Shown here in pieces: positions 17,592 through 29,000 of a stretch of DNA of 31,380 nt. Position 1 is the first letter of the stretch. Each line of letters starts with the position of its first letter. The stretch comes from Pelomyxa schiedti (Eukaryota; Evosea; Pelobiontida; Pelomyxidae): contig JAHLWZ010001000.1 of assembly GCA_020536535.1 (NCBI GenBank), forward strand, positions 1 to 31,380, written 5' to 3'. The notes under the pieces were generated by a model. The model ran no database searches. It worked only from the letters and a program-made list of their open reading frames with translations, and was not told the DNA's origin. Position numbers and translations under genes: made by a program.

Positions 17592-17930
17592 CAACAACGC
17601 AAATTGGGGCAAAGCAATTGCATTGCCAGCGAGGAGTTCTTCTTGGGAGGGATTGGGTAGTGTGGTGCGAGGTTTTTTTTCGAAGCCCACCCACTTTGCA
17701 CCCCGATTTNNNNNNNNNNNNNNNNNNNNNNNNNNNNNNNNNNNNNNNNNNNNNNNNNNNNNNNNNNNNNNNNNNNNNNNNNNNNNNNNNNNNNNNNNNN
17801 NNNNNNNNNTCTCTGAGACAAAAACGAGATATGTCTCTGTCATCCACGAAGAAATATTGAGAGAAGATGATGTGATTGATGTTGACAACAACAACAGTCA
17901 ATCAATCAACAAACCGCGGCCGGCAACATG
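17592..17930. repeat. Duplicated segment, copy 2 (interrupted by gap)
   Basis: Repeats the sequence of 17098-17444 on both sides of the N-gap. The flanks of the two copies differ at both ends (GACCAACAACAA versus GGCAACAACAACAA at the left; CATGAAAGAATTC versus CATGGTGGGAGG at the right). A real duplication with distinct neighbours is therefore likely, although collapse or misjoining during assembly remains possible. Confidence 0.85.
17710..17809. other. Assembly gap (100 N)
   Basis: Exactly 100 unknown bases, the usual placeholder for a gap of unknown size. By comparison with copy 1, the missing sequence would be about 110 bp. Confidence 0.98.
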
Positions 17931-18185
17931 GTGGGAGGTGAGTGCGTGGCACACGGTTGGGTGATGAACACAATTGCTCTCTCTCATTCTTGTGCCTACT
18001 CGTGGATGAATAGTAGTTGAGACAGGAAAAAAAAAACCGAAGTGAAGTGTGAAGTTCCCAGGAAGAAACGGCACAAACGAAAAAAAAAAAAAATTGCAAT
18101 GGAAGTTCCTGCACGGCTACCCTTTTTAATGGCACTCTACGCAACAACCCATAAGTAAACACAAACAAACCAAACCAACACACAA

Positions 18186-19186
18186 ATGACCACAGCTACA
18201 GTGACGGCTAGTGCAACGGCATCGGCACCCTCAACAACGTCTAGTACCCCGATGCCCACGTTCAAGTGCTTGGTAGTTGGCGACGGCGGAACCGGCAAAA
18301 CAAGTACCTCTGATTGATGTTGTATATTGTTAATTGTTATAATTTGTTGTACTAGTTAATTTAACGCAATTGTGCAGCATTCGTTAAGAGGCACCTGAGT
18401 GGAGAGTTTGAGAAGAAATATATTCGTGAGTTTCCACCTTTTGTCTAGTTAGTTTCGTTTGTTAAACTAATTTCTATTTCTAGCCACTCTGGGGGTTGAG
18501 GTTCACCCATTGGTTTTTGCAACAAACTGCGGACCTATTCGCTTCAATGTTTGGGACACAGCGGGCCAGGAAAAGGTATTAATTGGCTTCTTCTATATCA
18601 AAACTAATCATTTCTTCTATTCTGTTACAGTTTGGTGGACTTCGTGATGGATACTACATTCAGGGCAACTGCGCCATTGTGATGTTCGATGTTACCAATA
18701 GGAACACCTACAAAAATGTACCCAACTGGCACAAAGACTTGGTCCGAGTTTGTACGGCCTCGCTAACTAATATTACACATCACTCAACTATTGTAGGTGA
18801 AAACATCCCTATGGTCCTCTGTGGAAATAAAGTGGACGTGAAAGATAGGAAAGTAAGACCCAAGCAAATCAACTTCCATCGAAAGAAGAACCTGCAATAC
18901 TACGATGTCAGTGCCAAATCCAACTACCACTTTGAGAAGCCTTTCTTATGGCTGGCCCGCAGACTCACTGGGTTTGTACAATCCCTTTTTAATATATTAA
19001 GTAAATATTATTCTGACCCGCTTACCAAATACAAACAGGAATCCAAACCTGCAGTTTGTTGAGGAGACGGCACTGAAACCAGTAGAGGTTCAATTGGATA
19101 TAGAGACAATAAGGGAATACAAGAGGCAACTCCAACAGATCAACGTCATACCCCTTCCTGACCCTGGTGAGGACGAGGATTTATAA
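18186..19186 (+). CDS. RAN: Ran GTPase (6 exons, 233 aa)
   Basis: Ran controls nucleocytoplasmic transport and spindle assembly through its GTP/GDP cycle. Introns 18304-18377, 18426-18483, 18576-18630, 18752-18796 and 18972-19038 link ATG 18186 to TAA 19186, 234 codons. All signatures are present: [20 protein letters not shown] (G1, from residue 32), [15 protein letters not shown] (switch I), [71 protein letters not shown], and an acidic C terminus ending GEDEDL (Ran ends in DEDDDL-type tails). There is no prenylation Cys, as expected. The only oddity is a Thr/Ser/Ala-rich N-terminal extension of about 24 residues, roughly twice the usual leader. RPB7 follows on the same strand 184 bp downstream. 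Confidence 0.97.
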
Positions 19187-19370
19187 CTCCACACCCAACT
19201 GTCAACTAAATGAATCCACAATCTCAGCTGTAGAAAGTAAAAAAAAAACAAACAAGCTTTCTTTACAAACACACAGCCTCAACACCTTCCTTTGTTACTC
19301 CTGATGAAAAAGTGGCTTCAAATAGTTTCCAGATGGTGTCAAGTCGCCGTGAATCATTTTTCTTTCGAAA

Positions 19371-20476
19371 ATGTTCTTCCACGTGAGCGACAACACGCCA
19401 CCGGCGACACCGCCATTTACAAAAAACAAAAAAACCGAGACGACAACTAACCTTTCTTATCGTGTTTGTCAACCAACGGCGTGGTTTTTTTTTTTTTGTT
19501 CGACATGTTGTGTGCATTTCCCCTCTTGTTTCTTTTCTCTCTCCTCGTTTTTGTTACACAGATGAAGTTGAGGTTGTTGTTGCGGCTTGAGCCGAGGCAC
19601 TTTGGACGGGACATGCAGGCGCGTATTACACAAAGACTGTACCAGGAGGTGGAGGGCAAGTGTGTGGGCAGGTATGGGTACATTGTGGCTGTAACCTCCA
19701 TTGAAAAGATTGGTCTGGGCAAGGTAAGCCTTTTTTTTTTTCCCCCCTGCTTTCTAGAGTGATTCGGGATTGTAAAATAACGTTACGGGGCTGGGGTTCT
19801 AGATTCAGGATGGATCGGGATGCTGTGTGTTCCCCGTAGAATACAAAGCAATTGTGTTTAGACCTATCCACAATGAGATTATGCTATCAGTCGTTTCTCA
19901 AGTGGCTGACGTATGCGGCATACATAATATTATGCCTTTTTTTAAAAAAAAAGCAAATAGCATGGTGTCTGGGCTGATGCTGGACCATTACAACTTTTTG
20001 TTTCCAGAATGGTGCAATACTTTTCAAAATTCCACTACTTACTTACACAGCAAATGCCCACGGATCTTCGGTATGACAAAAATTGTAGCCCTCCTGCATG
20101 GGTTGCAGATGAAATGCCCATCAAATTATGTGATAATTCCGAGATGAGAGTAAAAATAACCGGTTCCAATATGCGAGCATCAGATATAGTATGTCCTTCC
20201 CTTTCACCGCGTTTTGTATTTACTGTAAACCTCTAGTCCTGCGTTGGCTCAATTAATGAGGATTTCCTTGGTCCGCTCGACGAAGAAAGGCCGGCAACAC
20301 CTCCAGTAGACGAAGCAGACTCCTCCATCACGACCAGTGGTGCCCAGGACGCAGCGGTAGACCCCCTGCAGTCTTCCCGCGCTGCTGCACCCCCACAATC
20401 TTCCTCCATGGACATGGATGTAACTGATTTGACCAGCACCAGTACCTCCTCAATCAATGGCGGTTCCGGCTACTAA
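19371..20476 (+). CDS. RPB7: RNA polymerase II subunit RPB7 with C-terminal extension (6 exons, 236 aa)
   Basis: RPB7 forms the stalk of Pol II with RPB4 and binds the nascent RNA. Exon 1 codes only MFFH (ATG 19371). Introns 19383-19561, 19724-19802, 19911-19960, 20012-20050 and 20189-20236 give 237 codons to TAA 20476. Family matches: LEPRHFGRDM, YQEVEGKCVGRYGYIVAVTS, VFPVEYKAIVFRP, GPLQLFVSRMQMPTDLRYD (S1/OB part), SPPAW, ITGSNMRASDISCVGSINED and FLGPLDEE. Typical RPB7 stops about here (near residue 170). This one continues for about 65 residues rich in Ser, Thr, Ala and Pro. That argues for RPB7 over RPC25 or RPA43, with a lineage-specific tail. It is convergent with the CLU-WD40 gene, whose stop is 122 bp away. 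Confidence 0.93.
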
Positions 20477-20480
20477 TAAA
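20475..20480 (+). terminator. Poly(A) signal overlapping the RPB7 stop
   Basis: AATAAA begins inside the TAA stop codon (20474-20476). On the opposite strand AATAAA occurs at 20535-20540 and serves the convergent CLU-WD40 gene. The two 3' UTRs therefore have to be short or overlapping. Confidence 0.5.
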
Positions 20481-20598
20481 CACACACCACAAAACAAACA
20501 CGCCTCACTATGCAGACTATAAAAAAAACAGTGATTTATTTGCTTTTGGGTTGAACAAAAACCAACAACCAAAGCTCTCATAAGTGCCATGGGCCCGG

Positions 20599-23500
20599 CT
20601 AGAACACACCAGACATGCTAGCCAGAGCCGACCCAGTAGACAACAACGTAGTGGCCGACGAATAAGCCGGGGCAGACATCACAATCCCATGGCAGCAATA
20701 CACCCTGAGCTCCCTGTCACTGCACGTGACCACAGCCAACTCATCCCCGGACGCCGGGATCAACGATGACCCAGACGAAGAGGACGAAGAGGAAGACGAT
20801 GATCCAGAGGAGCCGATCGAGAACGGCGACAGGGAGGAGGACGACGATGAGCCGGAGCCGGAGCCGGAGCCGCCGACGGGGGTGGGCAGGGCGCCGATGG
20901 ACGAGGCCGAGTCCAGGGCCGTCGTGGCGGTGCTGGAGACGAGCTTGGAGACGGCGCGGAGGTGCGGGTGCTGGTGCTGCGGGTGCGGGTGGGGCGGGGC
21001 CGCCAGGATGACCGAGCTCAGGGCCCACACCGCGCCGTCCTCGACCACGCGCACGCACAGCCGGAGCTGCGTCTGCGTGAGGTCCCACACGCGCAGGGTC
21101 CCGTCGGTGCTGCCGGTCACCAGCAGCCCGTCGCCCTGCGACGACGACGAGGACGGGGCCGAGTCGCTGCCGATGAGCTGCATGCAGGTGACGGCGGAGG
21201 CGTGGCCCACCAGCAGCGCGATGAGCTCGAGCTCGTAGTTGGTCTGCAGGATGACGCTCATGTTGCTGGACTTGTCGGGCTTGATCGAGTCGGGCGGGAG
21301 CTTGGACTTGGACGTTGGCGTCTTGTGGATGTTGATTCGGAATAGCCTGTGGTGTGTGTTCCGTGAATTAGTGGCGAGGAATTGGTGGGGAATTTGTTTT
21401 TTTGTTTTTTGTTTTTTGAATGCGGAACGGAATTAGTGGGGAATTGGGTTGGCGGTTTGTTTGTTCGTTTGTTTGTTTTGTTTGTTGGGTTGTAATACTA
21501 GTGATGCGGAATTGTATTGAGTATTTATTGTTTGTGTCAGTGTTACCTGATGGAACCGTCTTCGTAGCCGGCTACTATTTCACCAATGGAGTTTCTCAGG
21601 GCTACACAGTTCACTTTGATTACATCCATGATTCCAGAGGCCGGTATTGGATCTGTGCCCTCTAGGGTACTTATTTTCATCACTCTTGCGCGGGCGGCTT
21701 CTTGTATTGATTCCAGGGGGTAGACTGAGGAATGAGCCAGCATAGTTCCGCTCAAGTCCCACAGTCTCAAACCGTCTGAGCCTCCACTAACAACTATATT
21801 TCTTAATGTGGATGCAGTGCATGACCACACACTAATTTCGGTTAATACATCGTATTGCAATGTAAAATCATGTTACTCACCAGCCAACGTGACCGTTAAA
21901 ATCTAGATGTGTAAAGTTGTAACTCGAATCTATACTGAACAGTGACAGAGACCCTGCTGGAGTCTCACTGTAGTTCATTTGTTAATTTGGAGCCTAACAG
22001 TTTTTTGGGGTTACGATACTCACCGTTCACCTCCTCCTATGAGAAGTTTATTTCCAACAACATGTAAACAACGAGGTACAAATTCAATGCGAGTTTCTGA
22101 CAGAAGCACTGCTTTTTTCTTTCTTTGCCAAATCTGTAACAAAGTAAGCAAGAAAAAAAAGAAAAAAACCGGTAGGAAGAGTCTTTCATACTTTGATGTG
22201 ACGGTCATAGCATATGCTCACGAAATTCTTTCCAAGTTGAGCAAGGCCAGTTACCGCCCCTTTGTGTAATTCATAAATACGCCCACCTGAGCCCATTTTG
22301 CGGCCAGTGTTGGTTTTAATCTTCTCTATATTGCCGTCCTATGATTTATCAGGTAGCAGATGTCATTGATGATATGCTCATTACCTTACGTCCTAGAATG
22401 ATGGTTTCTTTATCCACAGCATATACTGAGGTTATTATGCCCTTCGGGGTATATGAAAAGCACCTATCTTTCAAATCCACGTAACTCTGTGCGGTAGTGC
22501 ATATAGTTTGGGCTGCTGTGTATTTTCTTTTTAACAATTCGTGAGAAATCCATCAGGGTGGAAGGGAATTTACGGAGTTGAAAAGACATTCAATAGCTCA
22601 GCTCTGGCAAAGTTTGCCCTTGCTTCAGAAAATAGTGGCAGAGAGGCTTTACGTGTTGCTAATTGAAGCTGAGACATCCCCAGCTGGAAGAAGTGATTAT
22701 CTGGAAGAGTAAGTCGACATAATAGTATTTACTACACACGAGAGGTTGGATTGGCAGCAATAACGTGGTAGAACCTATCAATACTCCACTCCAGGAATTG
22801 AGAAGCTACTGATGATGTTTGCTTCGAGGCATTTAAGGCTAGGAGGTGACCCTCGGCAACTATTGCATTCAGTCAGTGTTTGAGTGATGAAATTGGGAAC
22901 AACTTGAGAAAAGATCCATGTGGGTAATCTTTGGGAGAGGAAATCAGTAAATTTGTGTGATAAAAGGAGAGTTACTTTAAGAGGGATGGATAATAAGTCA
23001 TGCTCATAAAGTGAGAATCCTTGTTCCTTCTTTTCAAAAAATTTTGTCACTGCTACAGGACTGAATTCCAGACCCATCATCTCTTTCAGTCTAAGGTATA
23101 CCCCCTAAGCAAATTAACGCAGCACAAATGTGATACCATACCATTTGGTCAACTATTTCCATGCTTTTCATCCAGGAGGCATCGTATCCAGAGTATTGTG
23201 AGACCATCCTAGGGTGAATTTCATTCTGCCAGGCATCGAGCATTGCTCTTTGCTGCTTTTGCGCATCGGGGCCCCGCACTGCATCGCTAGAGGATGTTAA
23301 GATTCGTTGGATCTGATAGGTAAAATGAAGGCAAACCGACTAAATGCAATTCTGTTAAAAATGGTGTTGAGGTAATCAACAATAAGTCTACAAAACGGAG
23401 TCTGGGACAACTTTCGCTCTTCTGCCATCAGTTCTCTTAATTTCTTGCGCAAGTTTGCCTAAACTTTTCTTAATCGACTTACTAGGTGTAACAACTCTTA

Positions 23501-25780
23501 CCTTAATTGCACGGGAAGCAATTTCGGTGGTAAGGACCGCTTTAACAGATTCTTGCTTAGAAAGTTTCCATACTTCTCCCAGGTGCCGAGCATTAATCCC
23601 TATCAGCGATTGAGCGAAAGTGCCAAGGGAAGTTTTTGCATAGTTACCAGAGGCATGCATTTTTGGAACAAATGAGAGTGACAGTGGGTCGCTAGGCTTT
23701 ATAGAGGCATTCTCCGCATCCAGAGATTTAGCAAAATCAGGAATTACCTGTGAAAATAAGACAGAAAACATTTTTTCCATGATACAGTCTGGTGGAGCTC
23801 ATCAGAAATATCAATAATATCTTGGTTGCTCGCTTCTTCATTTTCATCAGACTTCCCAAATCTTGAAAAAGCATCTGATGATAGAGGTTTCTTGTAGGTC
23901 CGAACAAGTTCAGGCCGAAGTAAACGGTGAAGGTAGCACCCTGGTACTCTGTTGGTACCTTAAGAAAAGAATAGGGACCATTAGATGCTGTATACCCCGG
24001 TACAGTCTTCTCTGGAGGGAAAAGACGAGCCATATCAAGAACCTGGGAGGGAGGTCATTAAATAAACACGACTTAAGTCATACATAGTATCCATTGTCTG
24101 TCCCTTTATGTATTTCTACATCTGTGGGCCCGTATAAGTCTTGAAGTGGTCTCAAAGGTTTGTTACTGTATAATGATAAAACCAAGTTCTGACAAGTTTG
24201 TTATTTCCACACGTTTTGGGGTTCAGTTTCCCACATTTGTGCTTTTTCAGATTCAGTGTCTTACATATTTCTTCCATTGCTTTGTAGGCAACGGGGTCGT
24301 TATTTTTAACTATCTCCCCGCCGTCTGATGATCCATAAACCAGAGTTCTACAAAAATGTGGGTTGTAAAGTCATCAGAAGAGGATGTGTTTTCTTAATCC
24401 AAACTCACGATGAAGATATAGGGATTACAGAACAGGCTGTTAGGCGGTAGCCCAGATAATCTACCTTTTTGTTTCTTTAGTTCTAGTGAAAATATGGGAT
24501 TGCTACTAACAGTGGCCATTAGTGGCACCCGAATTTTGGAATCAGAAGCCTCAAAGAATCGCACACAACTCTGAGAACGATTAGATTCCTGTGAAATGTC
24601 CCACTATACCTTGAGTTCATGGCCAGCAGCTTTAGCAGCAAGGTCATCATCACCATTAAAAATGCCTTTATCATCGCGTGCGAATTTGAACAGGATTCCA
24701 TTAATTTTAAATTTCTTGTACGTTGTTAGTAATGTGAGGTGACTGAAGAGAGTTTCACCTCACCACCAGCATAGCCACCAACATCTGTTGGTAAAATAGA
24801 CTTCTCCTTCAAACTGAGAAACTTCTCCCCTGCACTTGTATTAACATAAGTAACCATAACTTTGCCCTTTACCAATAATAATTTTGCCATAAGACTGCGC
24901 TGCATATACGAAATCGACACTTACATCACGGATTGCAGTCCATGCACGAACTAGTGCTTCATGGTGAGTCAAAGTGTGAGAATGCCTTTCCCGTTTGCAT
25001 TGTTCAAGTTGATTCAGTGCATCCTATTTAATATGTAAAAGCCTGGAGCTAAACAACTAAGTTTCTTACTTGAAATCGCTTGTTCCATATTGTATGCGGC
25101 GCTATTGAAAAGTGAACAAAACAGATAAGAAGTGAATGCCAACAAACCTGTTGTCATTTCTTCAGTGGGTGACGGTGTAACTGAAACGGTAGGTGTAATT
25201 TTTACTGTATTAGCTGCTGTAGGTTCGGGCTTAGCCACCTTTGCGTCAATTGGGGACGGCGCAGGCTCGACCTTTGTTGTAACCTCATTAGCAGGTACTA
25301 CAGGGGAATTGGCTTTTGCAGGGGAGCTCGAAGTTGCAATATCGTCATCATATATTCCGGAGTCTGCCCCTCTTGGTGATAGTCCCCTGGGGCTTAAAAA
25401 GGAGTTTCCTGTACTGCTCCTTGATGGAATATTTGCATCATACATGCACCCAGCTCCCAATCCACTTGGAACCGCAGAGTTCGAATCCACATCGTACATT
25501 ATTCCACCACTACTAGAGACTCCAGTAGTCACAGAAGTAACAGGGGGAGTGGTAGTATCGCTCTGAGGAATGACCAAGTCATCATACACGCCGATACATG
25601 CACCACTACTGGCCGAGGGACTGCCAGGGAATGCAGTGGGGCTCTCAACCCTATGCAACATTGATGAAGTCACAGTTGCAGGCACATCGTCGTCATAAGG
25701 GCATGTGGCCCCACCATTGTTGTTAGTAGTGACAGTAATACTAGGTGTTGGAATTGGTGTGTCTGGGTCATATTGTCCTG
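20599..25780 (-). CDS. Large CLU-domain plus WD40 protein (many exons)
   Basis: CLU proteins (clustered mitochondria family) bind RNA and ribosomes and affect organelle distribution. Reading right to left: a low-complexity N terminus with repeated Tyr-Asp-Asp motifs (25148-25780); a helical segment (DALNQLEQCKRERHSHTLTH); the CLU domain (VGGYAGGE|KFKINGILFKFARDD, NGDDDLAAKAAGHELK, TLVYGSSDGGEIVKNNDPVA, TDNGYYVLDMARLFPPEK, YLHRLLRPELVRTYKKPLSS, VIPDFAKSLD, SGINARHLGEVWKLSK); then a beta-propeller with WD40 units (GGSDGLRLWDLSG, GSTDGTLRVWDLT) and a Ser/Gly-rich insert, ending at TAG 20599. Introns near 22545 (47 nt) keep phase between the CLU and WD40 parts, so they are one gene. The start codon is unresolved: an ATG-G microexon at 25911-25914 would fit phase, but overlaps the + strand ORF there. 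Confidence 0.85.
25148..25780 (-). repeat. Six to seven degenerate Tyr-Asp-rich peptide motifs
   Basis: In the N-terminal exon of the CLU-WD40 gene the same short motif recurs: QYDPDTPIP, PYDDDVPATV, VYDDLVIPQS, MYDVDSNSAVP, MYDANIPSRS, IYDDDIATSS. The core is [IVMP]-Y-D-[D/x]-x-[VIN]-P/S, spaced about 25-35 residues apart and separated by Ser/Thr/Pro/Gly. This looks like an array of short linear binding motifs. Confidence 0.75.
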
Positions 25781-25850
25781 CTGTTTTATGTTATAGTGAA
25801 TACAGGCAGAACAAAGGAATAACCGAAACTAACAAAACGAAATCGTATTA

Positions 25851-26020
25851 ATGCCTTTGAAAATAAAATCCGAAAAACTAAAGGGAAAAAAAAAAGGGAG
25901 GGGACTGTACCCATTATTTTGCGTTTTCACGGCCAACGATACGTCGTCGATCCTTCAGAGTTATACGAAATCAAGGAGAAACTATTCTTGGAAGACAAAA
26001 GTTTCGATGATCAAGTTTAG
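25851..26020 (+). CDS. Small ORF with probable homopolymer frameshift
   Basis: ATG 25851 begins MPLKIKSEKLKGKKK and then runs through an A10 tract. After the tract, the frame that looks coding (VPIILRFHGQRYVVDPSELY, EIKEKLFLEDKSFDDQV, stop TAG 26020) is offset by one base. A tract of 11 A would put both parts in a single 56-residue frame. The codons of the second part favour C/G endings, as in real genes here. The function is unknown. It could instead be an antisense coincidence with the 5' end of the CLU-WD40 gene. Confidence 0.35.
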
Positions 26021-26091
26021 AGAAGGGAGTGTGTGCCTATCATTTCTGGCCTGGGTTCTATTTACTATCTCGGTGGTGGGTACTTAGTTAC

Positions 26092-29000
26092 TTACAGTGA
26101 GTTGTGGGGTGTTGGTGCTGGCGTTGTTGGTGTGAGTAGTGATGGTGGTTGTTTGCTGGCGAGAAGTAGGTTCAGTTTGGGTACATGGAGTCTCTCCTGT
26201 TTGTTGGTAGTGCTGGTTGTGAGCCTGCTGTGTGGTTTCCTGTTGGTTGAGGGTGATGTTATTGTGATAGTGATTTCTGTTGGTGTTGCGGAGATAGACT
26301 TGGGGAGAGGGGTGGTGGTGGTGCTATTTGATACAATCGCGGCGAATGCGGCGATGTCAGTGCATAGTTCTGTGTTGATTTTTGTGGGGTTGGCATTGAG
26401 GGGTGAATCATGGTTACTGATTAGGCCATAATCGGTAATGAATGCACGCCCCACAACCATTGCGATGGTGTGGCTGTCATAGACAGGTGGGGCTGCTATT
26501 ACCGGCACATGCGGTGTGTGTTGTGTGGAATCGGGGGTTGTTGTTTTTGAGTCCGGTGTGCATTGCTGTGGTAACGGGGGTGATTGTTGCTGTTGTTGAA
26601 TGAGAGCGGAGATATAGGGTGAGAAGGCAGATATAACTTTCGGTAAGTGCGGAATCCACACGGTAAGGTTGGAGGTCGACGGTGTTGTGGCAGTAGTTGT
26701 GTATGAAACCCATATGTTACTGAGATGATGTGGTGATGAGATGTCTTTTGTGGGTTCCCAGTTAGGGAACTTCCACACTGCAGGTGTGTTTGGTTTTGGT
26801 GAGTCGTACTCCAAATACTGTGTGTTGACTTGCACGCCAGAATGGAATCTCTCCTTTTGGCCATCTACATTCTTGTTAGTTGTGTCTGGAGGAAAGTGGC
26901 ATTTACGCACTGCATCCAGGAATTAAGGCCAAGAACTCATCCGTTTCATCTCCTTGCTTAATCTCTACAACACTAGTTGCCTTTAGGTATCTGGGAGAGA
27001 TGTGAATACTCAATAAAGGTGCTGTTGGACAAACCTTACAATCTGAGAAGTAACTTTCCGTAGCCCTGGTATTAGAAACGGTCTACAGTTTGCACCGATC
27101 CAAGAAAAAACCATTCCCTCCTTCGCATTATGCAGGACAAAACACGCTCTGGGGTCAAATGAGCTCATAGAGAAGTCATCAACGTGTTTTCCGACCAGAA
27201 GGGCTTTGTGTAAGCTAGCATACTGGGGCACAATCCTACCACGAAATTAGACATCAGCAAAGGTAGGTAGGATACCTGTATAGTCTGCAAATACCCTTCG
27301 CTGAGTCCAGGTGAAGAATGGAATTCCAAAGTAACAATCTGTCACAAAACCCTCCATGAGGACTGACAATGACCCGCTTCTCCCTGACGAATTCGTGTGC
27401 AGTCCGGAAGTCCTGATCCAACTTCCATATAGCATAGCTCATTAACATGGATGCAGACCGAGATGCTCCAGCCTGCAGAAATTATTCTTCATCTAAGGAA
27501 AAGGCGAATCAGGAGATATACATGACAATGTATTAAAGCTTTTCCGTTTTGCTTCTCTACGTTTTCTATCCATTCGATAACCTTGGAAGTGTTACAAGGA
27601 ATAAAATATGGGAACACTCACATCCAAGAAAAGGGGGTGTATGTCTTCATTGCAACTATCATGCAACGCAAGAGTCCAATAATTGAACAACCCCGGAAAG
27701 TGGTTATCACAGCTGGATGCGGCGCAGTTCATGATGTGCGTGATGCCTAAACTTTCAAGTTGACCTTGATTGCTGGTGGGAATGGCTCCAGATAAGAAGA
27801 TTCGAGGTAGAATCGGACATATCTGAATTATCAAGTAAGTATTCCGAAGGAAAGCTCAAGGCTTACTGTTTCAAGACATTTCCTATATGTTGTTCCAGAG
27901 ATGTAACCTTCGATTGCCTCATCATCTTCATCTACTGCCCATTGTGAGGATGCCACGGAGACTCTGAGAGTTCCGGCACAGCTTCCTTCTTCTAGAATGC
28001 ACGTAGTGCTACTCTCGCTGATACTTGATCTGGGAGTTGCCTCTACCTCTGGCCCGTCATACTCCAAGTCGTCGAAGTAAAGCCACTCCATATCATCTTC
28101 CTCAGTAGCATGGCTCGACCCTGAGGTAGTGGGAGCTTTTGTGATATTTGAATCAGGTTTTGTGAGAATTTCCGGTAGGGTAGGCCTGGTTCGGCCCCTA
28201 GGTGCTTGTGGTGGTTCGTCAACTCCACTTCCAAATCCTCCACCATCAACTACAACAATCCCGCCACCTGCGTCTCCCCTTGGACCTCTTGGTGCGCATA
28301 GAGGTTGGCTGTAGGGTAGACTCTGAGCTATCTTCAGGTTTAGAAGAGGGATTGTAGGTCCTTTGGGGGATGTTGTAGGTAGCTTCAATGAAGGGAGGTT
28401 TGAGTTGAGACCACCAAGGGAAAGCTTAGGAAGGGGAGGCTTTCTGAGCGTAATGGTAGGATTTGATGGAGGCTGCACAGAAATGGAATCTTTCGTAGGT
28501 GGCACAGAAACTGTAGAACATTTTGCATCAGTGCTTGGTTCCTGTTGTGCGATAGAGGGAATTTGAAGGGTTGGTAGTTTTACTTTTGGAAGTTTTACAC
28601 TGGCGTTGGCGGTAAGAAGGTTTCTTGGAGATAATGGAGGATTACTCGGCGAAGCTGAACGAGGTAATAGACTAAGTGAACTTGTGTTGCCAGGCGAGGA
28701 TGGTCGAAGCCCAGAATATAAATTTAAGGCAGGCATGGAATTCACTGGAGGAACATTTGTGTTGGTTTCAGAAGTTGAACTGACAGAAATCAGAGGAATG
28801 ACAAGTTTCGGCACAAAGAAAGGCTTTTGTTGCGGTTGTACTTGCGATTGTGGCTGCGGAAGTGATTGGGGCGGCTGTGCCTGTGGCGCATCTCCCGTTT
28901 CCAAATTAAGAGAAATACTTGGGATGGGTGGCCTTTTTGGAAGGGGAATGGAGTTTATTGTAATGGTGGGTGCTGCGTGCTTTGGGCTAAGTGGTGCGGG

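Larger units (their letters stand above)
16586..18185. other. Low-gene-density region with duplication and scaffold gap
   Basis: This 1.6-kb stretch between the RRM gene (-) and Ran (+) contains a small ORF (16680-16838), a ~345-bp duplicated segment in two copies (about 17098-17444 and 17592-17930) and the N-gap. Several overlapping frames are open in the duplicated part and may be exon remnants, but I could not connect them into a gene with confidence. Confidence 0.55.

Noticed and set aside
20726-21238. 170-codon acidic plus-strand frame
   Set aside because: Antisense of the Ser/Gly-rich insert in the WD40 part of the CLU-WD40 gene.
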